From assembly GCA_024742935.1 (NCBI GenBank), contig JANSXN010000020.1, forward strand, positions 1 through 33,947: a DNA stretch of 33,947 nt, read 5' to 3'. The notes under the pieces were generated by a model that was given only the letters and a program-made list of their open reading frames with translations, did not search any database and was not told the DNA's origin. How positions within the stretch are numbered: the first letter of the stretch is position 1; each line of letters starts with the position of its first letter. The DNA comes from Flavobacteriaceae bacterium (lineage in GTDB: Bacteria; Bacteroidota; Bacteroidia; Flavobacteriales; Flavobacteriaceae). Positions 24,265 through 33,295 of the stretch are shown here, piece by piece. A program made the translations under genes and the position numbers.

Positions 24265-26181
24265 ATGTTTAAAAACCTATCTATTTTATTTGTTTGCTTA
24301 GCATCAATATCCTACGCGCAAACGCCTTTTCAAAACAATCAAGATAAATTTGATGATTTTACCTATCGTCAAGGGAATAATCAACGAACAGCTTCAGGGA
24401 ATCCGGGGCCCGATTACTGGCAAAACGGAGCTGATTATGTCTTAGCAGTGGAACTCGACGATGTAAACAACACTGTTACTGGCTCTGTAACGATTACATA
24501 TCACAATAATAGTCCCGAGCCACTCAATTTTGTATGGATACATCTTGAGCAAAACAGATATAAAAATGATTCTAGAGGGGCTTTAACAACTCCCATTCAA
24601 GGCTACCGCTTTGATGGTGATCTTGATGGAGGTTACACCATATCAAATGTGAGCGCTAAAAATGGTCGTACAAATTCTTCCAAATATTTGATTAATGACA
24701 CCCGCATGCAAGTTTTCTTTGATGAACCCATTGCTCCAAAGGGCGGAAAAGCAACGGTAAGTATGAACTTTAGCTATAAAATCCCAGGAAAAGGTCTTGA
24801 CCGAATGGGCCGACTTGATGTTGAAAAGGGGACTGTTTATTCGATGGCACAATGGTACCCTAGAGTAGCAGTCTTTGACGATGTGCTTGGTTGGAATACC
24901 GAACCCTATCTTGGAGCAGGAGAGTTTTATTTGGGTTATGGTGACTTTGATTATAAAGTAACTGTCCCCTATGACCACATTGTGGTGGGTTCAGGAGCAC
25001 TTCAAAATGAAAAAGAAGTTTTACCCGTAGCACTCCAAAACAGAATGCGTCAAGCTGAGAAAAGTGATAAAACAATTCACATTATCAAGCCGGAAGAAGT
25101 TGGAAATACTCAATTTACCAGACCCAAACAAAGCGGTAAAATCACCTGGCACTTTAAGATGGAAAATACCCGAGACATTGCTTTTGCCACTTCAAGAGCA
25201 TTTATCTGGGATGCCGCTCGCATGAATCTCCCTGGTGGAAAAAAAGCAATTGCGCAGTCTGCTTATCCTCCTGAAAGTAATGGAGACAATGGCTGGGAAC
25301 GCTCTACAGAATACACAAAAGCATCCATTGAATTTTATTCAAACAAATGGTATCCTTACCCATATCCTGCAGCTGTAAACGTAGCCTCAAATGTGGGAGG
25401 TATGGAATATCCGGGTGTCTCTTTTTGCGGTTACAACCGAAAAGGTGCACGACTCTGGGGAGTAACTGATCACGAATGGGGCCATATGTGGTATCCTATG
25501 ATTGTGGGATCCAATGAGAAAAAACATGTTTGGATGGATGAAGGCTTTAACTCATTTATTAATTATTACAGCACAAAAGCATTCAATAATGGCGAATACC
25601 CCGCTAGACTTGGAAGAGAAGCTATTGTGGCCTATAATCAAAACCCAAACAGAGAACCCATTTCTACACACCCAGATATTGTTCAAAGTAGTAATCTGGG
25701 TATGACCGCATACTACAAACCTGCTTATGGTCTGTTCATGTTAAGAGAATATATACTTGGACCGGAACGTTTTGATAATGCATTCAAGTCATATACAGAA
25801 GCTTGGGCATACAAGCACCCACAACCCAATGATTTTTTCAATCACATGGAAAACGTCTCAGGTGAAGATTTAAATTGGTTCTGGAAACACTGGTTTTATA
25901 GCAATGATAATATTGACCTTGGGATAGAAGCTATTGATGCTGTGGGAAGTGATTATTTACTAACCTTTGTAAATAAAGGGTTTCCGTTTCCTCTAAAGTT
26001 TGAAGCCACTTATGAAGATGGCAGCAAAGAACGAAAAGAACTCCCTGTAGAAGTTTGGCAAAGAGGCAACCGCTGGATATATTTGCTAAAAACAGATAAA
26101 AAATTAAAACAAATACAAATAGACCCTGATAAAATTACAGCCGATATAAACCCTGCTAATGATGTTTTTAATTTGGAGTAA
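24265..26181 (+). CDS. secreted M1 family metallopeptidase
   Basis: A 638-residue exported aminopeptidase-like protein; signal peptide MFKNLSILFVCLASISYAQ. The zinc site is complete: HEWGH at 403-407 and the third ligand Glu426 in WMDEGFNSF, at the standard 18-residue spacing. Upstream, NVGGMEYPG (Glu381) takes the place of the GAMEN motif that binds the peptide N-terminus. The N-terminal saddle-like beta domain (about 45-250) is also present. Probably cleaves N-terminal residues from peptides in the periplasm or outside. No T9SS domain is seen. Single gene with promoter and terminator; the TonB receptor begins 201 nt downstream under its own promoter. Confidence 0.93.
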   Translation: MFKNLSILFVCLASISYAQTPFQNNQDKFDDFTYRQGNNQRTASGNPGPDYWQNGADYVLAVELDDVNNTVTGSVTITYHNNSPEPLNFVWIHLEQNRYKNDSRGALTTPIQGYRFDGDLDGGYTISNVSAKNGRTNSSKYLINDTRMQVFFDEPIAPKGGKATVSMNFSYKIPGKGLDRMGRLDVEKGTVYSMAQWYPRVAVFDDVLGWNTEPYLGAGEFYLGYGDFDYKVTVPYDHIVVGSGALQNEKEVLPVALQNRMRQAEKSDKTIHIIKPEEVGNTQFTRPKQSGKITWHFKMENTRDIAFATSRAFIWDAARMNLPGGKKAIAQSAYPPESNGDNGWERSTEYTKASIEFYSNKWYPYPYPAAVNVASNVGGMEYPGVSFCGYNRKGARLWGVTDHEWGHMWYPMIVGSNEKKHVWMDEGFNSFINYYSTKAFNNGEYPARLGREAIVAYNQNPNREPISTHPDIVQSSNLGMTAYYKPAYGLFMLREYILGPERFDNAFKSYTEAWAYKHPQPNDFFNHMENVSGEDLNWFWKHWFYSNDNIDLGIEAIDAVGSDYLLTFVNKGFPFPLKFEATYEDGSKERKELPVEVWQRGNRWIYLLKTDKKLKQIQIDPDKITADINPANDVFNLE

Positions 26182-26207
26182 GCCTCATTAAAGTATTCTA
26201 AAATAAT

Positions 26208-26236
26208 AAAAGTCTGCTTTTAAGCAGACTTTTTTA
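26208..26236 (+). terminator. terminator of the M1 peptidase gene
   Basis: AAAAGTCTGCTT (26208-26219) and AAGCAGACTTTT (26222-26233) form a perfect 12-bp stem with a T run. Confidence 0.9.
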
Positions 26237-26307
26237 TTGGAGCTATTTCAAAATGAAATACTTACAAATTTTAACACATTTGCTATTTAAATTTAATCTA
26301 AATAACC

Positions 26308-26338
26308 TTGGTCAATCAATTCTTTGGTTTTATTTTTG
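26308..26338 (+). promoter_or_regulatory. promoter of the TonB-dependent receptor
   Basis: TTG at 26308-26310, 20-nt spacer, TATTTTTG at 26331-26338 (full match). Leaves an untranslated leader of roughly 35-40 nt. No Fur box was recognised. Confidence 0.6.
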
Positions 26339-26382
26339 CGCTTGAAAATAAATATTATTTATAACAAGTCTAAATAAAAACA

Positions 26383-28614
26383 ATGAACAAATTACTAGCC
26401 TTTGTGAGTGCTGCACTTCTATCTTCTTCAGGATTTGCACAAGTAGAAACTGTAAACGACACTATTAAAAAAAATAAAGAACCCGAAACCCTCAATGAAA
26501 TAATTTTATCCAGTAACATTCTGGGAAGTAAATTTGAAGTAAAGAACAGAACCGGTTCTGCTTACTATTTATCTCCTCAGGATTTACAGCAATTTGGCTA
26601 CACAGATGTCAATAAAGTTTTAAGAGCCGTTCCCGGTGTCAATCTTTTTGAAGAAGATGGATTTGGTTTACGCCCCAATATAAGTTTAAGAGGAACTTCT
26701 CCTGAAAGAAGTTCAAAAATTACCTTAATGGAAGATGGTGTATTAATCGCTCCTGCGCCATACAGTGCCCCGGCTGCTTACTACTTTCCTACCGTGGGTC
26801 GCATTGAAGCCATTGAAGTTCTGAAAGGAAGTAGCCAGATTCAATATGGACCTTATACAACAGGGGGTGCTATTAATTTTGTTTCAAAGTCAATTCCCAA
26901 TGACTTTTCGGGTAATGCACAATTTTCTTACGGAAATTACAACAGTAGAAGCACAGAAGCAACAATTGGCGACTCGCGTGAAAACTTTGGATTTGTAACT
27001 CAATATTACAATTACAATTCAGACGGATTTAAAAGTATTGATGGTGGGGGAAATACCGGTTTTGATAAAAGTGATTATTTGGGAAAATTTCGTTTGAACA
27101 CAAACACAGATGCCAAAGTTTTTCAATCACTTCAGTTTAAAATTCAATATTCTGAAGAAGTGTCCAATGAAACTTATTTGGGTTTAACCCAAGATGATTA
27201 TGATGCCAATCCATATCGCCGTTACATTGCCTCTGCAGCTGATAGAATGGATACCGAGCACTGGCAGTTTCAAGTCGATCACTTAATAAAGCCCGCTCAA
27301 AATGTGAAAGTAAGAACCACAGCCTACCATAATAAATTCAAAAGGAATTGGTATAAACTGGATGATGTAGATTTAGACGGACGGGTATCGATTGCCAATG
27401 TTTTAGCACGACCTGATGATTTTCCAAATGAATACAATGCTTTGTTGGGCAATTCAAATACACCTGATGACGTTTTTGGTGTAAAAGCAAACAACAGGGC
27501 TTATGATGCCAAGGGAATACAATCTGTCGCTACATTCAGTTTTGGCAATACTTTTTATCAAGACCTTGAAATTGGACTTCGATATCATGAGGATGAAGAA
27601 GACCGTTTTCAATGGAAAGATAAATTTGCTATTCAAAACCGGGAAATGATTCGCACAACAGTGGCAACCAAAGGAAGTGATGCAAATCGTATTTCTGGAG
27701 CTGAAGCCATCGCAGCTCATGCATTGTATAAAATAACTTTTAACGGACTAACATTGACTCCCGGTTTGCGTTATGAAAATATAACGCTTACGCGAAATGA
27801 TTATGGCACAAATGATCCAAACAGAACAGGCATTGAGCTTTCGACAAGAGAAAATAAAGTAGATGTCTGGATTCCCGGAATTGGAGCAAACTATAAATTT
27901 TCTAACGACTTCTCCTTATTTGGCGGTGTTCACAAAGGTTTTGCTCCACCTAGCAACACAGTGGGAAGTAAACCCGAAGAAAGTATAAACATTGAGTTGG
28001 GAACTCGTTTTGATTATAAAGGTTTACGTGGTGAACTCGTGGGTTACTACAACGATTATGACAATCTATTGGGAAGTGACCTCGCTGCATCAGGTGGGAC
28101 AGGAAGTCTTGATCAATTCAATGCAGGTCAAGCACTGGTTAAAGGAATTGAATTTTTACTAAATTATGATGTTTTGCAAGCCGGCCCAGGTAAATTAAAA
28201 CTACCTATCACAATTTCTTATACCTTAACAGATGCAAAATTCAACACAGATTTTGAGAGCACGGTGGGTATATTTGGAGAAGTTTCAGATGGTGACCAGA
28301 TTCCGTATATCGCAAAAAACCAATTCAATATTACAGCCGCATTAGAAAACTCAATGTTTAATTTCAGCTTGAGCGGTCGCTACACAGATGCATTGAGAAC
28401 TCAAGCCGGTACAGGAACAATCCCTAAAGAATTTGAAATTGGAAGTAATTTTATACTTGACCTCTCTGCCAAATATTTTTATTCTGAACGCGTAACTATA
28501 TTCACCAATATAAATAACGTATTTGATAGTGCTTATGAAGTTGCAAGACTTCCGGCTGGTTTAAGACCGGGAGCTCCCTTTATGATCAATGCAGGAATTG
28601 GGTACTCATTTTAG
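26383..28614 (+). CDS. TonB-dependent outer-membrane receptor (FecA-like)
   Basis: A 743-residue outer-membrane receptor. Signal peptide MNKLLAFVSAALLSSSGFAQ; a plug domain (about 38-170) with RAVPGVNLFEEDGFGLRPNISLRGTSP, and LMEDGVLIAPAPYSAPAAYYFPTVGRIEAIEVLKGSSQIQYGP, close to ferric-citrate receptor FecA types; then a 22-strand barrel ending in Phe (AGIGYSF). No N-terminal carboxypeptidase-like (CarboxypepD) domain or SusD partner is present, so it is not a SusCD polysaccharide system. Uptake of an iron chelate, driven by TonB, is the most likely role (inference). The flanking M1 peptidase and glycerophosphodiesterase do not specify a ligand. Confidence 0.92.
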   Translation: MNKLLAFVSAALLSSSGFAQVETVNDTIKKNKEPETLNEIILSSNILGSKFEVKNRTGSAYYLSPQDLQQFGYTDVNKVLRAVPGVNLFEEDGFGLRPNISLRGTSPERSSKITLMEDGVLIAPAPYSAPAAYYFPTVGRIEAIEVLKGSSQIQYGPYTTGGAINFVSKSIPNDFSGNAQFSYGNYNSRSTEATIGDSRENFGFVTQYYNYNSDGFKSIDGGGNTGFDKSDYLGKFRLNTNTDAKVFQSLQFKIQYSEEVSNETYLGLTQDDYDANPYRRYIASAADRMDTEHWQFQVDHLIKPAQNVKVRTTAYHNKFKRNWYKLDDVDLDGRVSIANVLARPDDFPNEYNALLGNSNTPDDVFGVKANNRAYDAKGIQSVATFSFGNTFYQDLEIGLRYHEDEEDRFQWKDKFAIQNREMIRTTVATKGSDANRISGAEAIAAHALYKITFNGLTLTPGLRYENITLTRNDYGTNDPNRTGIELSTRENKVDVWIPGIGANYKFSNDFSLFGGVHKGFAPPSNTVGSKPEESINIELGTRFDYKGLRGELVGYYNDYDNLLGSDLAASGGTGSLDQFNAGQALVKGIEFLLNYDVLQAGPGKLKLPITISYTLTDAKFNTDFESTVGIFGEVSDGDQIPYIAKNQFNITAALENSMFNFSLSGRYTDALRTQAGTGTIPKEFEIGSNFILDLSAKYFYSERVTIFTNINNVFDSAYEVARLPAGLRPGAPFMINAGIGYSF

Positions 28615-28637
28615 TGTTAGTTAATTTATGATGCCTT

Positions 28638-28667
28638 AACCCCTTTGGTTTTCCAAGGGGGTTTTTA
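28638..28667 (+). terminator. terminator of the TonB receptor gene
   Basis: AACCCCTTTGG (28638-28648) pairs with CCAAGGGGGTT (28653-28663) with one G-U, then T run. Confidence 0.85.
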
Positions 28668-28680
28668 ATTTAAAACACCT

Positions 28681-29589
28681 CTATTTTTTCAAAGAAATTG
28701 CACGGTCAGGATAGTCGGTTATGAGCCCATCTAAACCTTGTTTGAGCAAGCTTTTCATATCGCTAAGCTCATTGACGGTCCAGGGAATGATTTTAATTCC
28801 TAGTGAATGTACTTTTTTGATTAGCTTTTTATCCACTTGTTTATAATAAGGGCTGTAAATAGCAGGTGTAAAACCCAATCGTTCTAGGGCTTCTTCAAAA
28901 GGTTCTTCATAAACCAAAGCTGCAAGAGCAATGTCTGGATAGGTTTTATTCAAGTATTGAAGAACTCTAAAATCAAAACTTTGTAAACTCACTCGTTCTA
29001 AATTGGTTTCAAAAGAAATTAGATTTACTACCAGATCTGAAAATTCTTTTGGCTTCGGATGAAAAATACCATCGCCTTCAGGAAGACTTTTGAGTTCGAT
29101 ATTGTATTTAATTTTTCTTCCGTGGTTTTTGGCTAGACTGTCCATCATCTGCAAAACATCTTTAAGGAGTGGTTTTTGTGCAAAAGACAATTCCTGTTCA
29201 GGAAACTCTTTCAAAAAGAGCGATCCACAATCAAATTGTTTCACTTCTTGATAGGTCATTTGAAAGATATTAAAAGATTTTTGATCCTTCTCGGCGATAA
29301 GAGACCCATTAGGTTGTTTACAAATCGATGAATGCATCCAGGGTTCATGTGATATTACTACCTGTTTGTCTTTGGTAATCACAACATCCATTTCAAGCGT
29401 ATTCACTCCCAAGGTAAATGCTTTTACAAATGCTTGCAAGGTATTTTCAGGAGCAAGACCTTTTGCGCCACGATGCCCTTGCAAATCAAATTCATATTTG
29501 TCTTTTTGAACCGGCATTATTTTTAAATCAGAATGATCTTGTGCTGTTAAAATAAAAGTACTAAACATAATGAAGAAGAATTTATACAT
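28681..29589 (-). CDS. exported glycerophosphodiester phosphodiesterase
   Basis: A 302-residue GDPD/UgpQ-family enzyme; signal peptide MYKFFFIMFSTFILTAQ. It hydrolyses glycerophosphodiesters to glycerol 3-phosphate and an alcohol, using a Ca2+ or other divalent metal. Active-site motifs are intact: GHRGAKGLAPENT (His39, Arg40, Glu48), LEMDVVITKD (Glu66, Asp68) and ISHEPW (His81), and a TIM barrel ends with IIPWTVNELSDM and GLDGLITDYPD. The signal peptide places it in the periplasm, where it may recycle phospholipid head groups or scavenge phosphate. Convergent with the TonB receptor. Confidence 0.93.
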   Translation of the reverse strand: MYKFFFIMFSTFILTAQDHSDLKIMPVQKDKYEFDLQGHRGAKGLAPENTLQAFVKAFTLGVNTLEMDVVITKDKQVVISHEPWMHSSICKQPNGSLIAEKDQKSFNIFQMTYQEVKQFDCGSLFLKEFPEQELSFAQKPLLKDVLQMMDSLAKNHGRKIKYNIELKSLPEGDGIFHPKPKEFSDLVVNLISFETNLERVSLQSFDFRVLQYLNKTYPDIALAALVYEEPFEEALERLGFTPAIYSPYYKQVDKKLIKKVHSLGIKIIPWTVNELSDMKSLLKQGLDGLITDYPDRAISLKK

Positions 29590-29714
29590 TGGTTATTATT
29601 TTTTTGAAATTAAAGTCCTGAAATCTTAAAATGAATCAAAATACACTTACAAAATACAAAAGAACCTCACATTCCTATTTAAGGAATAATTAAAAAAAGG
29701 TAAACTTAATTGCA

Positions 29715-29755
29715 AGAAAAAACACCCGAAAGAATTTATAATCCTTCCAGGTGTT
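29715..29755 (-). terminator. terminator of the second lpdA
   Basis: AACACC (29721-29726) and GGTGTT (29750-29755) with partial pairing inside (CGAAAG / CTTCC) and a T run on the minus strand; 24 nt past the stop. Confidence 0.65.
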
Positions 29756-29778
29756 GGTAAATTTATGTTCAATAGATA

Positions 29779-31185
29779 TTAGCTATGCAAAGCCCTGTCT
29801 GCGGTTGCAGCCAATGCAGCTTCTTTAACAGCTTCTGCATAGGTGGGATGTGCATGACTAGAACGGGCAATGTCTTCTGCGCTTGCGCGAAACTCCATCG
29901 CTATAACGGCCTCTGCTATTAAATCGGCTACACGGGCACCTACCATATGCACGCCAAGAACCTCATCTGTTGTTTTATCGGCCAGGATTTTTACAAATCC
30001 GTCCATATCACCACTCGCACGTGATCTTCCCAATGCTCTCATAGAGAATTGACCCACTTTGTATTCCACTTTGGCTTCTTTGAGTTCCTCTTCGGTTTTA
30101 CCTACTGAAGCCACTTCAGGCCAGGTATAAACAACGCCGGGAATTAAATTGTAATCGATGTGCGGTTTTTGTCCGGCAATGGTTTCTGCTACAAAAACGC
30201 CTTCTTCTTCTGCCTTGTGAGCGAGCATGGCACCTCGCACCACATCGCCAATGGCATAAACATTCTTGATATTGGTTTGCAAATGGTCATTGACCTCTAT
30301 CATACCTCTTTCAGTTACTTTCACTCCGGCTTTATCTACTGCGAGTCCGTCTGTAAAAGGTCTTCTTCCCACAGATACTAAGCAATAATCTCCTGTTAAT
30401 TTAACGTCTTTATCATTTTTATCTTTAGCGGTAATGGTCACCTCTTTTCCTTTCACTGAAACGCCATTTACTTTGTGCGAAAGGAGAAATTTAACCCCTT
30501 GCTTTTTCATGACTTTGGTAAGCTCCTTACTTTGTGAGCTATCCATTGTGGGCAGTATGCGGTCCATATATTCAACCACAGTGACTTCAGCACCCAAACG
30601 ACGATACACCTGACCCAATTCCAAACCAATCACTCCGCCACCTATTACAATCATATGCTTTGGGACTTCCTTTAGTGAAAGCGCTTCTGTAGAAGTAATG
30701 ATTCTCTTTTTATCAATTTTGATAAAAGGCAAGGAAGCCGGTTTTGAGCCGGTTGCTATAATGATATTTTTTGCTTCGATTGTATCCGTTTTTCCATCAT
30801 TTTTTTTGATGTTCACGTGGGTTGCATCTTTAAAAGAACCCAAGCCTTCATAAACGTCCACTTTATTTTTGTCCATCAAATAGACGATGCCTTTTGTATT
30901 TTGGTCAACCACATCCTGTTTGCGTTCAATCATTCTCTTAAAATTCAACTTAATATCTCCGGGAATATCGATACCGTGGTCTTTAAAGTGCTTTAATGCA
31001 TCTTCATAATGATGAGAAGAATCAAGGAGCGCTTTGGAAGGAATACAGCCCACATTGAGGCAAGTGCCTCCCAGAGTGGGATATTTTTCAATTATTGCAG
31101 TTTTCATTCCCAGTTGAGCACAGCGAATGGCTGCGACATACCCTCCGGGTCCTGAACCTATAATGGCAACGTCATATGAATTCAT
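29779..31185 (-). CDS. lpdA: dihydrolipoyl dehydrogenase (E3), copy 2
   Basis: A 468-residue E3 flavoprotein. Motifs: GSGPGGYVAAI, the disulfide TCLNVGCIPSK (Cys42, Cys47), VVIGGGVIGLELG-like IGGGVIGLELG, AIGDVVRGAMLAHKAEEEG and the C-terminal HAHPTYAEA. This NVGCIPSKALL form is the commonest E3 type, of 2-oxoglutarate and pyruvate dehydrogenase complexes; the copy at 2117 belongs to a different subgroup. The frame goes up to 31212 through a TTG, but the -7 box at 31210-31217 overlaps that codon, so the ATG at 31183-31185 is used. No E1 or E2 genes lie next to it. Confidence 0.96.
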   Translation of the reverse strand: MNSYDVAIIGSGPGGYVAAIRCAQLGMKTAIIEKYPTLGGTCLNVGCIPSKALLDSSHHYEDALKHFKDHGIDIPGDIKLNFKRMIERKQDVVDQNTKGIVYLMDKNKVDVYEGLGSFKDATHVNIKKNDGKTDTIEAKNIIIATGSKPASLPFIKIDKKRIITSTEALSLKEVPKHMIVIGGGVIGLELGQVYRRLGAEVTVVEYMDRILPTMDSSQSKELTKVMKKQGVKFLLSHKVNGVSVKGKEVTITAKDKNDKDVKLTGDYCLVSVGRRPFTDGLAVDKAGVKVTERGMIEVNDHLQTNIKNVYAIGDVVRGAMLAHKAEEEGVFVAETIAGQKPHIDYNLIPGVVYTWPEVASVGKTEEELKEAKVEYKVGQFSMRALGRSRASGDMDGFVKILADKTTDEVLGVHMVGARVADLIAEAVIAMEFRASAEDIARSSHAHPTYAEAVKEAALAATADRALHS

Positions 31186-31209
31186 GAATGTAGTTTTAAA
31201 ATTGGAATA

Positions 31210-31217
31210 CAAAAGTA
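31210..31217 (-). promoter_or_regulatory. -7 element of the second lpdA
   Basis: Minus strand reads TACTTTTG, full match to TAnnTTTG, 24 nt before the ATG. No TTG at the usual -33 distance. Confidence 0.45.
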
Positions 31218-31279
31218 CAAATTACAAAACAGAATTATGATTATAGTACTGATAAAAACAGCTTAAATTATTGAAAAAA

Positions 31280-31735
31280 TCAAACCCTTAAAGCAGTTTC
31301 ACACTTCACTTCGTTAATACTAAAAGAGCTTTGTGTACTGCCAATATGTTTTAAAGTGGTGAGCTTTGTAACCATAAACTCTCTGAAGGCTGCCATGTCT
31401 TTTACCAAAATTTTAAGTAAGTAATCATACTCACCGCTAATATGGTAACATTCTATCACTTCGTGAAGAGCAATCACTTCATTTTCAAATTTAGTGAGGT
31501 ATTCTTTGGTATGTAGAACCAGCTTGATTTGACAAAAGACCACAAAGCCTCTATCAACTTTTTCTTTATTTACTACAGCAACATACCGCTGAATAATACC
31601 AGCTTTTTCTAGTTTTTTGATGCGTTCATAAACGGCAGTTACAGAAAGATTGAGTTGCAAAGAGAGTTCTTTATTGGTTTGTTTGCTGTTTTCCTGAAGT
31701 AATTTTATGAGTTTTTTATCGATAGCATCTATCAT
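31280..31735 (-). CDS. Lrp/AsnC family transcriptional regulator
   Basis: A 151-residue protein: an N-terminal helix-turn-helix (IDKKLIKLLQENSKQTNKELSLQLNLSVTAVYERIKKLEKAGII) and a C-terminal RAM ligand-binding domain (VIECYHISGEYDYLLKILVKDMAAFREFM). Such regulators bind amino acids and act as octamers or dimers on nearby promoters. The frame begins at a GTG (31738) followed by ATG at 31733-31735; the ATG is used. It is divergent from the PLP enzyme, and candidate dyads lie between them, so regulation of that gene and the antiporter by methionine or a related amino acid is likely (inference). Confidence 0.92.
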   Translation of the reverse strand: MIDAIDKKLIKLLQENSKQTNKELSLQLNLSVTAVYERIKKLEKAGIIQRYVAVVNKEKVDRGFVVFCQIKLVLHTKEYLTKFENEVIALHEVIECYHISGEYDYLLKILVKDMAAFREFMVTKLTTLKHIGSTQSSFSINEVKCETALRV

Positions 31736-31759
31736 CACAAGGGGATTTTCTTTCGGTTA

Positions 31760-31790
31760 AAAATTGTATTTCGAACAAATAAACAATTTT
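31760..31790. promoter_or_regulatory. inverted repeat upstream of the Lrp gene
   Basis: AAAATTGT (31760-31767) and ACAATTTT (31783-31790), perfect 8-bp arms 15 nt apart, near the start of the regulator gene. A candidate autoregulatory site. Confidence 0.4.
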
Positions 31791-31811
31791 AAATCTAATT
31801 TTTCAATATAT

Positions 31812-31830
31812 TTTAGAATTATAATCTAAA
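31812..31830. promoter_or_regulatory. Lrp-like dyad upstream of the PLP enzyme promoter
   Basis: TTTAGA (31812-31817), 7 nt, TCTAAA (31825-31830). AT-rich palindrome centred roughly 55-60 nt before the predicted transcription start of the PLP enzyme gene, a position suited to activation. Confidence 0.4.
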
Positions 31831-31844
31831 TATGACACATATCA

Positions 31845-31875
31845 TTGACATTTAAACTAGTCTTCAGTAAGTTTG
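31845..31875 (+). promoter_or_regulatory. promoter of the PLP-dependent enzyme
   Basis: TTG at 31845-31847, 20-nt spacer, TAAGTTTG at 31868-31875 (full match). Leaves a leader of about 50 nt. Confidence 0.6.
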
Positions 31876-31907
31876 AAGTTGTAAAAAATAAATTATTCAT
31901 TTAAAAT

Positions 31908-31923
31908 TTTCGCTGTAGCGAAA
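31908..31923 (+). promoter_or_regulatory. leader inverted repeat just before the PLP enzyme start
   Basis: TTTCGCT (31908-31914), GT, AGCGAAA (31917-31923): perfect 7-bp arms ending 8 nt before the ATG at 31932, in the place where the ribosome would bind. It could be a protein operator within the leader or an RNA hairpin, although a 2-nt loop means the inner base pair must open. Confidence 0.45.
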
Positions 31924-31931
31924 CAAAGATT

Positions 31932-33131
31932 ATGACATTCAAACCCGCAAACAACATTCAGGATTTACAGTATTTTGGTGAATTTGGAGGTGTGAATCCT
32001 TCCATTTCAGATTCCTCTACCTATACTTTTCTTTCAGCAAAGACCATGTTTGACACCTTTGAAGGCAATGCAGACGGTTGTTATTTGTATTCGCGCCACT
32101 CCTCCCCTTCCAATCTTTATTTGGGACAAGCACTTGCTGCGATGGAAGGCACTGAAACCGCCAATGTCACTGCTACCGGTATGGGTGCCATCACACCCGT
32201 GATTATGCAACTCTGCGGTGCCGGTGATCACGTGGTTTCCAGCAGAACGATTTATGGAGGTACCTATGCGTTTCTTAAAAATTTTGCTCCTCGCTTTCAG
32301 GTCAACACGACTTTTGTGAACATTACAAAACTGGATGAGATTGAAGCCGCCATCACTCCAAAAACAAAAATATTGTATTGTGAAACGGTGAGCAATCCTT
32401 TGCTTGAAGTAGCAGATATCCCTGCACTTTCAAAAATTGCTAAAAAACACAACTTACAATTGGTGGTTGATAATACGTTCTCACCGCTTTCGGTTTCACC
32501 AAAACAACTGGGAGCAGATATGGTGATTCATAGTTTGACAAAGTTTATCAACGGAAGCAGTGATACTATGGGCGGTGTTGTTTGCGGAACTCAGGAACTC
32601 ATCGATAACCTTAGAAACGTAAACGACGGTGCCTGTATGCTATTGGGTGCTTCTATGGACAGCCTGCGAGCTGCTTCTATTTTAAAGAATATGAGAACGC
32701 TCCACATTAGAATGAAACAGCATAGTCACAATGCCTTGTATCTTGCAGAGCGATTTGAAAAAGACGGAATAAAGACGGTGTATCCCGGTTTGAAGTCACA
32801 CCCAAGTCATGAGTTGTTTACCTCCATGATGCACAAAGAATATGGTTATGGTGGTATGCTCACTATTGATGTGGGCAGTCTAGACAAAGCCAATGAATTG
32901 ATGGAATTAATGCAAAAAGAAAACATTGGCTACCTTGCTGTGAGTTTAGGCTTTTACAAAACTTTGTTTAGTGCTCCCGGAAGTTCGACATCTTCAGAAA
33001 TTCCTGAAGACGAACAAACTGAAATGGGCTTGACTGATGGATTAATCAGGTTCTCTATTGGTTTGGATAATGATATAGAACGCACTTACCTGGAAATGAA
33101 AAAATGTATGAAGGCTGTTGGGGTTTTCTAA
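31932..33131 (+). CDS. PLP-dependent Cys/Met metabolism enzyme (methionine gamma-lyase-like)
   Basis: A 399-residue enzyme of the gamma-family that includes methionine gamma-lyase, cystathionine synthase/lyase and O-acetylhomoserine sulfhydrylase. Seen: the partner-subunit YSRHSSPS (Tyr53, Arg55), TIYGGTYAF (Tyr108), LYCETVSNP, VVDNTF (Asp180), and the PLP lysine Lys204 in IHSLTKFINGSSD. In Pseudomonas methionine gamma-lyase the corresponding segment is YGCTF, with a Cys that helps catalysis; here it is YGGTY, so the reaction is not certain. The neighbouring Lrp regulator and NhaC-type antiporter suggest a methionine or cysteine catabolic unit. Followed by a terminator. Confidence 0.9.
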   Translation: MTFKPANNIQDLQYFGEFGGVNPSISDSSTYTFLSAKTMFDTFEGNADGCYLYSRHSSPSNLYLGQALAAMEGTETANVTATGMGAITPVIMQLCGAGDHVVSSRTIYGGTYAFLKNFAPRFQVNTTFVNITKLDEIEAAITPKTKILYCETVSNPLLEVADIPALSKIAKKHNLQLVVDNTFSPLSVSPKQLGADMVIHSLTKFINGSSDTMGGVVCGTQELIDNLRNVNDGACMLLGASMDSLRAASILKNMRTLHIRMKQHSHNALYLAERFEKDGIKTVYPGLKSHPSHELFTSMMHKEYGYGGMLTIDVGSLDKANELMELMQKENIGYLAVSLGFYKTLFSAPGSSTSSEIPEDEQTEMGLTDGLIRFSIGLDNDIERTYLEMKKCMKAVGVF

Positions 33132-33160
33132 AGTTCAAAAATTACAAATAGAACTCGTTT

Positions 33161-33199
33161 AAAAAGGCTTTTGATGTGCTATCAAAAGTCTTTTTTTTT
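33161..33199 (+). terminator. terminator after the PLP enzyme gene
   Basis: AGGCTTTTGAT pairs with ATCAAAAGTCT (one G-U), followed by a run of nine T. It makes the antiporter gene likely to have its own transcript. Confidence 0.85.
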
Positions 33200-33295
33200 A
33201 ACCAAATGTAAACTTATTTCATCCAATCATAAAGAGCTTCTTGCAATTTTCTTTTCAAAGTTGTAACATTACAATTCAAAATTAACCGACCCAAT

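Noticed and set aside
26383-28614. SusC-like polysaccharide receptor
   Set aside because: No N-terminal CarboxypepD-like domain, no SusD gene downstream, and shorter than SusC; plug sequence resembles FecA.
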